Shown piece after piece: positions 44,232 to 55,327 of a stretch of DNA of 64,000 nucleotides (position 1 is its first letter; every line of letters begins with the position of its first letter). The position numbers and the translations under genes are program-made. The notes under the pieces are model-generated. The model had not been told where the DNA came from. It made no database searches and saw only the letters and a list, made by a program, of their open reading frames with translations. Source of the stretch: Tricholomella constricta (Eukaryota; Basidiomycota; Agaricomycetes; Agaricales; Lyophyllaceae); the NCBI GenBank assembly GCA_013368375.1, contig JAACJP010000003.1:1240001-1304000 (forward strand). The letters are read 5' to 3'.

Positions 44232-45928
44232 CTAGGCCAGCCACCGATGTGCCTTGACCTCGGCGATGGTAGCGCGAGTTCGTGGGTTTGGATCCAAGCA
44301 CCGCTTCATCAAGCTCATGGGTGTTCTCGACAGCCGCGCACCGGGTATATCTGCAAGGACGATTCTTCCGTTGATGGCATCTTTAACAGTTGGGAAAGGT
44401 GATGTGCCAGTCAGAAGATACGACAAGAGCACGCCCAAGGTCCATATCTCCGCGGGAGGAGCTTGGTACTCTTTCTTCAGAAGGATCTCGGGCGATGCAT
44501 AGGCGGTGGTTCCATAGAATTGGGTGTAGTATGGTCGAGGTTCGTTTGGATCTGCCACCGCGGCGCTGCCAAAGTCAATAAGTTTGACCTGTTGGCTACG
44601 GTCAGAGGGAAGTTATTCGACATTGTAGGCAACAAAGGTCCTACCTTGAGATTTCGATCGATGACGAGATTCTCGTCCTTGATATCGCGGTGCGTCACCC
44701 CCTGGCTGTCCAAGTAGTATACAGCGTCAACGACCTGAGTGAACACATAGCGCGCTTGCTTTTCAGAAAGCCGCTTGTGTTCCGACTGTTCGATGCATTC
44801 GAAAAGATCATGAGAGGGGCGTCTTGAGAACACTGACCGGGGAACTAGTTTCGCAGGACTAGCTTTGAGAGATATAGCTGAGCTATCGGATGTGCAGCTA
44901 AGTTGTTGATGGGAAGCCTGTAACTGTCGAGGTGGAACAGTCGGGGAGCTGCTAGCAGAACTGGGGAGCGAATTTGTTGATATAGATGGAGACAATGCAG
45001 GCGTCGACGGCGCGAGGGATGTGGATGAAGTGGAGTTGGGAAGGGATGCGCGATGAACTCGCTGGGCCTTGGGCCACGGCGAGCCATGTAGTTCTTGAAT
45101 CTGAAGAGGGTTCATTCAAGGGTCTACCAGATTCGGAAGGAAACGTACAAGATAAAAATACAGAGAATCCTCGAAAAGATCAAGACACTTGACGATATTG
45201 TCATGTTCGATGAAGCTCAATAACATGACTTCCGTGGGGAGCCTTCCGATCGTTTCGTCCTCCATCCAAGCATGGTCGGGTACTTTACTTTTGACAATGA
45301 ACTTGACCGCGACCTCATGGCTTTCGATGCGATGTCGCGCTGTCATCACGAAACCATATCCGCCGGAGCCCAATTCGTCTTCCAGTTGGTAGTGACGCAC
45401 GAAATGAGGATTCAGCCTGTGACCAGCTGGAAATAGCGGAGAATGCAAGGAAGCATCGAGATTGAGAGGTACTTGTTGGCTAGGCTTGAGCTTTCCTGTC
45501 TTCAAGGGAAGTGCATCTATATTTGATGGATTCGACAGGACTAGAGAGATGGGGGCCGGGTCATAAGGAGGATCGCCTAAACGTTCGAATCTCCCAGAGA
45601 ACGACGCATCGAAGTCGTAATCCATGGGCGATCCATAATCTATTGCCGGAAACAATTCCCCGTTCCCTTTCGAAGGCGATTTCGCTGGTGAAGATGGTTG
45701 GAAAAGCTGAGGCAGTGGTGGTAAGTCGTTTCCTGACGCGAATCGCCCTCCTTGCGGCTCCCTATGACCGCATATGCGGGCAGCGCCTTGTTCCTTCCCA
45801 AGTTCATAGTGGTCCAAGAATGGCGTTTGCAGGGTATCGCTTTCCGTGGGTGATGGGTGTCCTCTGAGCGGAGAAGAGTAGCTCAGATCCGAGGGAGAAA
45901 GAGGTGAATCCATGAGCTCAGGAGTCAT
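44232..45928 (-). CDS. Ser/Thr protein kinase, PASK/CAMK-like
   Basis: Exons 45928-45149, 45100-44645 and 44588-44232 give 530 residues. A ~175-residue Ser/Pro N-terminus (PSPTESDTLQTPF) precedes the catalytic domain. The domain has the glycine loop GSGGYGFVM (~residue 188), VAVKFIVKSK with the catalytic Lys, HRDIKDENLVID (~395), the DFG motif as LIDFGSAA, and an APE-equivalent in YASPEILLKKEYQ. A ~75-residue Ser-rich insertion follows YFYLIQELHGSPW, between strand 5 and helix D. The DLFECIEQSE helix resembles PAS kinases, which couple nutrient state to sugar and glycogen flux, but no PAS sensor domain is present. A CAMK/LKB-like unclassified kinase is the alternative. The Plavaka element inserted within 330 bp of its start codon. 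Confidence 0.88.
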
Positions 45929-46328
45929 ATTCAACTGTAGATGAAAGATATGGCGGGTTCTGTGGGTACGCAGCAAGGAGGAAGCAACGATATATAGACA
46001 AAAAGTATTGGCCAAAGCGCCTGCAAAGTTTGCAAAGCGGGGATTACAATGCTTAGGCCTGGAACGCCACGGGCAGAGAACAAAATGCCTGGTTTGACAA
46101 TTGGCGTGAGCGACAAGAACGGACAAAGCGGGCAGCGAGGACGCAGGCAGGCCTTGGGCAGGCACTGGCGTGGTTGCGACGAGAGCCTCTTGTCCACAAC
46201 TTTCCACAACAGGCAGCATCAGGAAAACTACACGCTCTTTCACTTATGACACTTTTCCTTACAGACACTTACCCTTACACTTTTTAACACTTATCCTTAC
46301 GAAGATCCCTTTCCTGTCCCTTCCTGTA

Positions 46329-46374
46329 CACTTTTGTCACTAATGAAATCAGAATCCCTTTTACGACAAAAGTG
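46329..46374. repeat. 10-bp inverted repeat downstream of the transposase
   Basis: CACTTTTGTC at 46329-46338 and its exact inverse GACAAAAGTG at 46365-46374, 26 bp apart. The pair lies just beyond the transposase stop codon at 46388. It can form a hairpin and is one more pair of the subterminal CACTTTT motifs; a 3' processing role or transposase binding are both conceivable. Confidence 0.75.
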
Positions 46375-46387
46375 GTTCATAGAACTC

Positions 46388-49300
46388 TTAATATGCAATT
46401 TCGTGTGCATGATGATCTACATACTTATTTACATAGAATGAATTAAACGAATCAAGGGATTTACTACGATCGAAATTGTAACGAGGAATGCGATCCTGCC
46501 CGGAAACACCAATTAAGTGAGCACCCCGCATAACAGCATCGAGAGGAATGACAGCGAGCACCGGCCTGTTCTGTCCATCAAAATCTGGCCGGACTCTCCA
46601 CATCCCTGTGACTGGATCCGGCGTGCTCCCCATGTGCGAGAACCAATGCACCAATGCACATGGATACACTTTTTGCCTATGCTCGACTGAGAAAAATAGG
46701 CGGACACGGGCAACATTGAGCCCCCCGAAACCCGGCTCATCAGCCGCATCTGCATTGCCGACGAACACGCAGTCATACCTGGCAGGTCCACCATACCATG
46801 ACTGCGTCGCTCGAATACGCTCGTGGTGCAAGCCCCCGACTCCCGATAAATCACTCGGTGCATAGAAAACAGCACGAGCTGAGGTGTAGACTCGGATCCT
46901 CGTTAACCCGGAAATGCTAGGAAGACGGGCGACAGGAACATGAGAGCCAGACACAGACACATCAGGATTGTCGATGTGGTAGAGGTAGCGACAAATGAGC
47001 TCCGGGAGGCGCCGCAGGTTGAGATGGCGAGAAAGGCCATAGATATCCCCTGGTACCTTTCGGACTATGCAGAATCAATTTCTATAAATGAAAAAAAGGA
47101 TATACGACATACCATGACACTTTGCCAGTTTGATCTCTGTCTGTGACTCAGGATCATCAACGGAGCCCATCTCCTGATGTTCATCGTCATCCGGCATCGG
47201 CTTAGGTGGTGGCGGCGGAGGCGGCGGAGGCAGAGGTGGTGCATCAGCAAGTAGATATGCCGGAAGCCCAGATCCTTGAAGCATCCCACGGGCAGTGAAG
47301 TCCACACGAGCTGCTGCCAGTTTATCGAGGCGTTGATTGGTGATAAGCATTTGGCCCAGTGGTTTGTACTTGTTAGAACGTCGATACGGCCTCTTGACGG
47401 CCTTGATGTGCTTGTTTTCGGTGATGGATGAGCATAAGCCATTGGGTGCCCCAAAAAGTTGAATAAGTCGCCGATAATGGATGAGAGAGTGTTGTCGAGG
47501 AAGAGAGAAACCATTAGGCCGTACGCCAGCATGACGGAAAATTTCTCGGTGCTCGTGAAAGCGATCGAGGGCGTTGCTGATATCAGTGAGGGTGTCATCG
47601 TCGATGACATCGCGACGAACAAGATAGCAGAATTCGATCAGTGCAGCAACAGCTTGCACCATCTGGTCTGGGACATGGCCCGCAATTGCTGGAAGGTAGA
47701 CCTGAAATTGCGTTCATATTATATCAGAAGAATGAAAATGCAGGACAAACCTTCATAAGGCCCTTTGAGTCGTCACCTGTCCACTGTTTGAACCTGCGGC
47801 CCTCGTGAAAATGGCGCAGGCCCGGGAACGGGGGTACAGCTGCAATCCTAAGTGGAGATGAGATGCTGAAAATTGGAGCATGTCAAAATACTGACCGTCG
47901 GTCAATATCAGCTAAAATCTCATCCGCTGTATGCTTAGGGTGCACAGCCCTAATATACTGTTCAACCCAGTCAACAATATGATCCTTGAAGGTTCCCTTA
48001 ATGATTTGATGTAGAAGGTCGGGGGCTAGCAGTTCATGAATGTCTGCACGAGGGAATGACATTGTGAACGGCTGTAATACACTGCATCAGCATTTCGAAG
48101 GCGCAAGGTTTACACGTCACTCACAATCAAATCACCGACAATTCCATAACTCTCCCACATGTCAGCCAGCGAACAACCATGTGCAAGATTTTCGGTGTGT
48201 TGATGTGATCTACGACTTGCATCGGAGCCATCGAGATCTAAAGGATTTGCTGTACATCTGCTCCAACAGTGAGAATGTTTGTTAGATGAAGCGAAACAAA
48301 ACTACTCACTTTGGACACCAACCTTGCACCACACAGGCAAGAAGGGCCTGCTCAGGATAATCAGCGATATAGGGGCCTAGACCATATATGACGTGGCGAT
48401 AGTAGCCATCGCCGCAATATGTAAGCCTCGGCTTCTTCATGTGTGGGCGTAGTGACGAGAGGATGCGTTCGAGAGAGGTGTGAAAGAGCTGGCGCCGGAA
48501 TTTTCGATAGTCTGCTTTGTCGGCATATTCACGAGAACCTTGGTGGCAAAAGAAAGGGTCAATTCTACATGAACAGGTGCAAAAGCTATTCACATACTTT
48601 TTGGGATCGCAAGAAAGCCTATCAATGCAACTGCATTCTTGTGCGCCCGGCGAACGGAGTTGTGTACATTTCCAGGAGATGCATACAAAGGATAAAAGTC
48701 GTTCTGTCCCGTGGCGACTGATACTGTTGTCTTATCACTTCCTAGGATGACCGGCGTAAACATGGCACCGTGGCAGTCTGTATCTTGTGCAATGATATCC
48801 TGAGAGGTTATCAATGTATGAAAAATGTCAAAGAAGAGCTAACTTACCGCTTGCGCCCATGCCCATTTCCCTGACATCAAATTCTTGTACCGTCGTTTGC
48901 CACCCTTCATGACTTTCTTCGGTGCATAATCGATCTTACCGTTGAAGGCCGGGTTTGCGAGCTGGTTCTCCAAGACCTTGAGGGGGTCGCGGAACCAGAC
49001 CTGGTGTTTTGTTGTCATCCACACTGGGATTTCTTGAGCACCGGAAGCACAGGACCCGTCATATTCCACACTGAATGAGTCCCACTCCACATCGCCAACC
49101 CCAATGTGATCAATGATACTGTGCAATTCATCGTGACTCGAGAAGGGCGGAGGTTGATTATATAAAGCAGAGGTTATGTGAAGAAATCGGTCGATGTGCT
49201 TCTGCGACATCTCAATGTCGGTGTAAACGAGTTCGGCTAGCTCAAACTCGGCGCGGCTATTGAACGGAGAATAGTCGGTTGGGTTGGGTGGGTGCGGGGG

Positions 49301-49760
49301 AGGGGGAGGGTCTCCTTCCGCAAGCTCATAGCCGTCAGCATCACACTTGGCACCTAATGAAGAAAGAAAATCAGTTTTGACGGCCTGCAGTGAAGAGTAA
49401 TTACTTTCCATCAATTATGGGATGTTTCTCAATGTGAAGTCCGGCAGCATTTAATAGAAACTCAGGCAGTTGTTGTGATGGGCGAAGAGGCGATCCATTT
49501 GGTGTTCGACGTGGAGAACGACGAGAAGAGAATGTGGGAGAGAATAAATTGCTGTCGTCACCATTGTCGTCATGAGATACAGTACGAGGAGTTCCAGGAG
49601 GTGCTTGTCGCGATGGGGGCTGTAACGCAGAAGGCACTTCATGGACCTGGGATATGTGCTGACGTAGGCCGCTGGCGCGTGTACATCGTTTACGGCAATC
49701 GGGATATGGGCAGGCGAAGGCTTTTGGAGCAAACTTGAACTGCTTTCGGGGCCGGCGCAT
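46388..49760 (-). CDS. Plavaka transposase (C2H2 zinc finger plus transposase domain)
   Basis: Exons 49760-49409, 49353-48848, 48799-48598, 48538-48310, 48257-48125, 48071-47896, 47847-47751, 47701-47113 and 47064-46388 give 986 residues with no internal stop. A C2H2 finger opens the protein (CPYPDCRKRCTRASGLRQHISQVH). The transposase core follows: DYSPFNSRAEFELAEL, PVWMTTKHQVWFRDP, FTPVILGSDKTTVSVATGQN, YPLYASPGNVHNSVRRAH, CPKCTANP, APDLLHQIIKGTFKDH, and HYRRLIQLFGAPNGLCSSIT. The Asp residues in these blocks are likely part of the DDE site. A ten-proline run lies near residue 750. The first intron (49354-49408) fits by length, phase and product only if its donor is GAAAGT instead of GTAAGT, so correct mRNA may not be made. 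A start at 49895 in the same frame would add 45 residues. Confidence 0.83.
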
Positions 49761-49907
49761 ACTGGTACTTGAGGAAAAACGATGCAGAGAGGGGCAGTTA
49801 CAGGGGGTTGTTTGGATCCTGTTGTGATGGTCGAACTCATTACAATTTGAAATATTGCAACGTGGCACAGAACTCACCTCCACCTTTATCCTCAATACCT
49901 TACTGAC
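49761..49907. promoter_or_regulatory. Bidirectional promoter between transposase and companion gene
   Basis: The two start codons of the Plavaka element face apart across 147 bp, so one region must drive both genes. A pyrimidine-rich run (ACCTCCACCTTTATCCTC) lies just before the companion ATG. The transposase frame stays open through most of this space. Confidence 0.5.
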
Positions 49908-52247
49908 ATGGCACGAGGACGCAGAGGACGAGGGCGTGGACGGGGGCGTAGCAAAGGAGCAGGTGCCTCCAGTGAATTATCTGGTCCGTCTCTGCTATCG
50001 CTGACCTCAACAGGGCCTGCTCAAGAGAACCTTCCACCCATTCTGCCGAGTGATTCTTCCCCTGTTTTACTTGCAGTGTCAGCCCCCGCAACACCCTCCA
50101 CTGCCTCGAACGAGACAGCCCAAATGACAAGGACTCTTCGTCCTAATCGAAACCTGCACCCAGCGGCACCAGACCTTCCTGCAGCCAGACGCCCGTCCAG
50201 TGTAGTCATAGCCGAACGTGAAAAGAAGGTTCTCGAAAAGGCTTTGAAGCAGCTTGACCGCATTAGTTCTGTTCGTGATACCGCTGCAATGGAAGATGCT
50301 ATGCAAAAGGAGGATGAGGTGTTCGAACAGGATACACAGACAGCCGACTTACCACCCCGTGTTGTTCGAAAGCGTCCAGTGGTCAATTCAGTTGCAAGTA
50401 AGTGACTATGAAACTAGATTGCGTGTTTTGTTGACGTCGCTGATAGCTGTTGCTGAATCTGGAGGGCTACTCGATGACCCAAGTTCAGAGGATCAGTACA
50501 GGCCACTTTCTGCCCAGGAGGAAGACGAGTTGTTTGATGACTCTGCTGAAGAAGAATCGGATGAGCAACAGGGAGCGGCTAACCAGAAGAAAAAACACAC
50601 CTTGAAGGAGCGAGGACAATTACGCTCTGAAGTCCAAGCTTTACGCGCTAGAAGCCAGAACGAGGAGCACAACAAGAAAAAGCGCAAAGCACATGACGAC
50701 AGGTAAGATATAAATTCCTTTGAAAATACACGCTTTCAAATTTGACAGAACACGTAGAGACAAAAACATCAAGAAACTTAAGAAGTCAGAGACAGGCCTC
50801 CGTGACGGCTGGGACCAGCCTGTGGATGACACTGATAACACCTCAGCCTGGGATGACTCTGGCTGGCCCGCATCTTCATCTCATAAACGTTCTTTCTCTC
50901 GTGGTTCAGTAATGTCGATTTCCTCTGGGCCCGCACCGACTAGTGTTCCTGTGTCCGAGGATGGTGTTACCAGTGATAACGAGCCACTTGGTGGTATCAG
51001 CGATTCGGACGAGAAAGAAGAGAGCAGGAAGGGTGCCAACGTGAAGGTGTGTGATGCTGAGGAATCTGGACTAATCACTCACGACCATCAACATCAGTCG
51101 CTAGCCAAAGTTGTACCAACAACTGATGTCCCCGACTTTGTTTCACCTCAACGGTTTATTCCTCGCCCCATTCGACGCCGACAAGAAATACGTACCTCAA
51201 AGGACATCCCTGCAGCCATCAAGGACGATTTCGACAACATCTTCTGCCCCAAATTACATGAAATTTTCGCCGTCGAAACTCCGTGGGGGTCGATATACGA
51301 CTATGAAACACAAATCCACAACTTGTGGGCTCAGGTATTTCCCAAAGTAGCCTTTGGTTCAGGGGAAGGTGGAATGAAACGGATTGTGATGAAACTGGTG
51401 AGTCCCACAAGTGCTACCTCATTCTTTTTCGATCCTCACTTTAATTCTCGTAGGCGGACGATCGACTAGGTGCCTGGCGCACAAGGATTGGAAAAGCCGC
51501 CCTGGACTACATGTCTGAAGACCTCGAATTTCCCGAAGACACTCCCGAGTACATTTCCAAGTGGTGCAAGTGGGCTCTCAGCGGAACATATAAGGCGCGT
51601 CCATTCTATTGGCGCGAATATGTTGACGCTTCGCCAGATGGGAGTCAGCCCCGGGTTCGTCGGGTGCGTACATCGTTTTCTCAACCTGCTCTGCACTCAT
51701 TCGAGTTTGCAGGGCATGTTTCAGCACCCACTGATCCTCGTTGGCTTGGGACACCACTTGAATCGTGTATCCGACCTACCAGCAAACCAGCGCTCCAAGC
51801 AGCACCCCCAAACTGCACTAATTATGGCAATTCAAGCGGTGAGTACCATTTTGTGGTGTTAGGAGCATCAGGCTAACTGGCTGTTATTTCTCTGTATAGG
51901 CGCTTCGTGCAATCTCACGTTGGACGTCGGGCAAGTTCCTTGAAGTTCCGCGCCCGTATGGCGACTTTTCCGGTGAAAACTGGAACGATCTCGATGGCCG
52001 CAACCCGAAAAGCTTCCCTCAATTTCCCGAAGGCGTTATTCAAGGACCTACCTCAGTTTCCGATCTCACTCGTGTCGTGAAAGCTCTCAGTGACGAAAAT
52101 TGGAGATTGATCCTCCAAGCAGCGGCACCATTTGCTTTGGGCAGGAAGAAGAAAGCGAAGCAAGCTCCGATTCCGACTCCCCATGCATCGTCGAAGGGTC
52201 CGGACTCGTCGGACGTGGAGATTGTTGACGACGACCTCCAAGCCTGA
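49908..52247 (+). CDS. Companion gene of the Plavaka element, DUF6532-like
   Basis: Exons 49908-50397, 50447-50702, 50749-51397, 51454-51663, 51713-51838 and 51900-52247 give 692 residues in phase. It starts with an Arg/Gly-rich stretch (MARGRRGRGRGRGRSKG), passes through acidic and Lys-rich coiled segments (EEDELFDDSAEEESDEQ), and ends in a ~270-residue folded region. That region reads DIPAAIKDDFDNIFCPKLHE, RTRIGKAALDYMSEDLEFP, GMFQHPLILVGLGHHLNRV, TALIMAIQAALRAISRWTSGKF, and FSGENWNDLDGRN. This resembles the DUF6532 family of Agaricomycetes, of unknown function. A KRKAHDD/RRDKNIKK segment could be a nuclear signal. Its place inside the element suggests a role in transposition, DNA binding or silencing escape, but nothing in the sequence proves one. 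Confidence 0.72.
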
Positions 52248-52605
52248 TATAATACATAGTTCTCTACAACGTATTTCAAATATACCCTATTTAAATTCCA
52301 AAAGTGCGATCCCGGCAAGCTCTTTTTGACACTTTCAAAGAACTTACTTGGACCCTTACACAGGTCCTTTCAGTCTCTTTCTCGTGTCTTTCAACACTTA
52401 TAAAAGTGGAAATACCTTCTATAAGAATGTGGGACCTTCTTTTGTAAGTGTCGCTCCTTTCGGCACTTTTGATTCTTTCGTCACTTACAAAAGGTGCATA
52501 AGATATCAAAAGGACATGTGTATTTTTCCTGATGAGGCTGAAACACAACACAATACATCCCGAATCCTTGTATTATATTCTACACTATTTACTTCCGACC
52601 AGTGC

Positions 52606-54418
52606 TCAGTCAGAAACAGCCGCCATGGACCACATGTAATATACGCCTGTAAATCATCGTAAAGAACAGACCAGCTGTAACACGCCGGTGCAAACTTACC
52701 GAGGCTTCTGTACGGTTTCCAGCTTTCTGTTAGATCTTCCATTTCCTTCGGGGTCAAAAACGCCCCTCTGGACCGATATGTCAACGAGTCATGTCGGAAA
52801 TTCAGAGAGAGATATTCGATGCATACTTAATTTTCTTCTTTCCATCTAACCGACTTTTAAGCACCTCAACAGTGAGCCCATCTGGCAATGGGATTGGTAT
52901 GGATCCCTCATCAACTCCCGTCTTGTTTAACGTCTTCGTGATGGAGGGCGTGAAGGCTGAAGGCATCGAGGGTATCTCATCATCGTTGTCTTCCAGCACG
53001 GTGGTCGGTGGAACAGAAGATATATCCGGCGTAGGCGCATCCGCAACGGGTTCAGGTATATTCGAACTAGAGGCTGTTTGGTCACCAAAGGCCGGTAGCT
53101 CGTCGGGATCGGCAACGGGGGCGGCGGGCTTTGATTTTCTATTCTTTTTCTTGCTGGATGATGCACCAACTTTCTGAGGGGTGAAACCCCACTTGTGTTT
53201 CGGCGAATGAAGCGAGAGGAACCAAATGACCAGGCCACGCTGAACACCAAGGTCACCTGGGGTGAGAAACTTTGTCAGGAGGGATGCTGCATGGACGAAG
53301 CCAAGACATACCAACAGGCAGGATATCAGGACGGCGGAGTGAAAATATCGCGAACATGTCGACTGTGTGCGTAAATTAAAAAAGTATCTTTCGATGCAGC
53401 GACTCAAACGTACCAGTCCACTGTTTAGTTGGATTTCAACATTAGATAAAATTCAACAAAGATATTGACGAACGTACTCTACCAATTCCCCTCACTTCAA
53501 TTAGCATTTTCGCAAGTTCTTCGTCGTTAGCGTTGATCAATTTCTCAGTCGTGAGGCGGCCATCAGCAAATCTGTTGGCCAGGTCGAGGACTAAAGACGC
53601 GCAGACCTCGAGGTTACCACTACCCTTGGGATGCTAGGATTTACTGACCATACTCGGCCTTGCGCTGGCTTAGTCCAGCAGTCCTTAGTGTTGTGATGTC
53701 TGTTTTAGTGACTTGTTCTGGGGTGGGGAAGAAAGACGTCGGAGTCCGGTGCGCACTTAAGTATCGATATCATTCTTAGTCGTGACACATAACTAATAGA
53801 GGGAATTAGACCACGGACTCATAATCGTCAGGTTTCTCTGGGAGCGACGGGTCGTAGAGCCTGATGAATTTGTGGTTGACTGATCGAGCCGCCAACCAGG
53901 AGATTTGTTGACCTCTAGATCCCAAGACCCGTCAATGGAGAGGATTAAGTAACAAGAGATACCGTGTCGCACACAATAGAACTGACGAGAGCCCTGGGAT
54001 ACATTCAGCACCGCGACTGTTCCTGTAGGAGGCATGTATATTACCGAAAAGGATGCACTGTTTCAAGGTGTTCGTATGGTTTACACGGCATCTTGCTAAA
54101 TAGATCTTCAAAGCGGTGGTCGACGCTAATGAGATGTTGCTTCGCGTCCTCAAAAGAGAACGTCAATACTGCAGGCACCAATGGAAGAGCCTCTTGAAAG
54201 GTCGCGGCAGTATCGACGCTTGAAGTTGCTTGAGGCACGAGGGCGCCAGGCGGAGCTTGAGCATCTGACATCGAGGCAGCTTTGGCGACACGAGCACGTT
54301 TCTGGTTAGTTGATGGTTCTGACTCTGGTTTGCGCTTTTCTCCTGGTGCGGCAATGGCAGGAATATCTGCGGCATTAGCGGTAGCCTGAGCGCGGGTGCT
54401 TGAGCGGGTGGTTCGCAT
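52606..54418 (-). CDS. mag1: DNA-3-methyladenine glycosylase (AlkA/MAG1, HhH-GPD family)
   Basis: Ten exons, from the start: 54418-54045, 53993-53973 (21 nt), 53914-53819, 53755-53649, 53590-53478, 53420-53414 (7 nt), 53362-53312, 53256-52827, 52767-52700 and 52646-52606; 435 residues. The N-terminal ~60 residues are basic and Ser/Ala-rich (nuclear). The domain begins FEDAKQHLISVDHRFEDLF and MPCKPYEHLETVHPFRALVSSIVGQQISWLAARS. The helix-hairpin-helix reads IEVRGIGRWTVDMFAIF, and the catalytic Asp is in PDILPVGDLGVQRG. The enzyme excises alkylated purines, starting base-excision repair. A ~90-residue Lys/Ser/Pro insertion interrupts the C-terminal helices before GAFLTPKEMEDLTESWKPYRS. The final exon ends VYYMWSMAAVSD. 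An upstream in-frame Met (54589) would add 57 residues. Confidence 0.9.
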
Positions 54419-54880
54419 ACTGGTAGATGTGATTAGTTCATAAACTTGCCGACGTCGAGGTCTGGTCACGGTGGTCCGAGTCAAGGCACGCGCTGCAGCT
54501 GACCAATATTTGGCTTCTTCATCACACACAAACATGCATACCGCTGCGGGTAATACATCCATCCATCCACCATATGGCAAATCCAACATACCGCAAAAGT
54601 CACTTGGATGACAGCCGTTTTCATAACGATAGACCCTTTCTTTTCTTGCAACGTTGCCGTATCAACTCTCGTTGATTGCTATCGACCGCAGGCTTCCTTT
54701 CGTGGATCACGCGTTATTTGCTCTTGCTTGTATACTTAACTTGAGCATCGGCCATGACGTAAGGCTGGACTGGTCACCGTCACCTGTGACTGTCCCCCTA
54801 TGAGGACATGGCGTCAGATCCGTAGACTCTCCACTGATTCTTATCGTTCACCACAACCATCCACCAAACGCTCTTCAACT
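54419..54880. promoter_or_regulatory. Divergent promoter, AlkA gene / I9 inhibitor
   Basis: 462 bp. The AlkA frame is open upstream as far as 54589, so the left part may be its 5' leader. No repeats or other genes are visible. A short CT/CA-rich run (CACCACAACCATCCACCAAACG) precedes the inhibitor ATG. Confidence 0.35.
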
Positions 54881-55327
54881 ATGTCGCAGAGTATGTTCTT
54901 TGTTATTTCTCTTACAGCGAACGATTAAATTGAACTCGTTGCTCATAGAATATATCGTCGTATTCAAGGAGGGTGTCACTCCGGAACAGATTAACAAGTA
55001 TGCTCAAGATGTGAGCGACAATGGTGTGTGAGCCGAGAGTATCGAACGTCCCTGAGCTTAGTGTCCCGCAGGTGGCAACGTTACGAATCGATACGACCCC
55101 ACTTTTTTGAAGGTTAGTCCTCTGTCCCGTCATTCCGCATATGTCAAACCGATTATGCACCAGGGCTTCGCAGCTGCGATTCCGGACCAATTTCTACAGT
55201 CTCTTCAGTCTCTTCAAGGGGACGTCATTGACTACATCGGTGCGGACGTCGATCATCATGGCTCCTATTTGATCTCATTGGCGACAAAATGACTTTAGAA
55301 CCCGACGGCATTGTCACCACTCAGTAG
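54881..55327 (+). CDS. I9-domain protease inhibitor, POIA1/Pbi2-like
   Basis: Exons 54881-54890 (10 nt), 54949-55023, 55072-55112, 55164-55239 and 55299-55327 give 76 residues, the same size as Pleurotus proteinase A inhibitor 1. The product is a bare inhibitor-I9 (subtilisin propeptide-like) domain: SQKYIVVFKEGVTPEQINKY, GGNVTNRYDPTFLKGFAAAI, LQSLQGDVIDYIEPDGIVTT. Such proteins bind subtilisin-type proteases in the cytosol or vacuole; the yeast homologue Pbi2 inhibits proteinase B and helps vacuole fusion. There is no signal peptide. The C-terminal tail, which occupies the protease active site, is intact. The gene lies beside a paralogue at 56219. Confidence 0.92.

Larger units (their letters stand above)
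46250..52408. mobile_element. Plavaka-type (CACTA-like) DNA transposon
   Basis: The element carries a minus-strand transposase and a plus-strand companion gene, divergent from one 147-bp region. Both ends hold dense subterminal CACTT-type motifs: CACTTAT, CACTTTT, CACTTAC, CACTTTT and CACTTAT at 46241-46305, and CACTTTC, CACTTATAAAAGTG, GTAAGTG, CACTTTT and CACTTAC at 52337-52485. One consistent pair of ends is CACTTTT at 46250 and its inverse AAAAGTG ending at 52408, each bordered by GA as a possible 2-bp target duplication. The inverted repeat extends only 7 bp and other pairs are possible, so borders are uncertain by about 100 bp. It sits between the kinase promoter and the AlkA 3' end and interrupts no gene. 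Confidence 0.7.

Noticed and set aside
45584..45594. GTTCGAATCTC resembling a tRNA B box
   Set aside because: It lies in the kinase coding exon with no cloverleaf or A box at proper distance.
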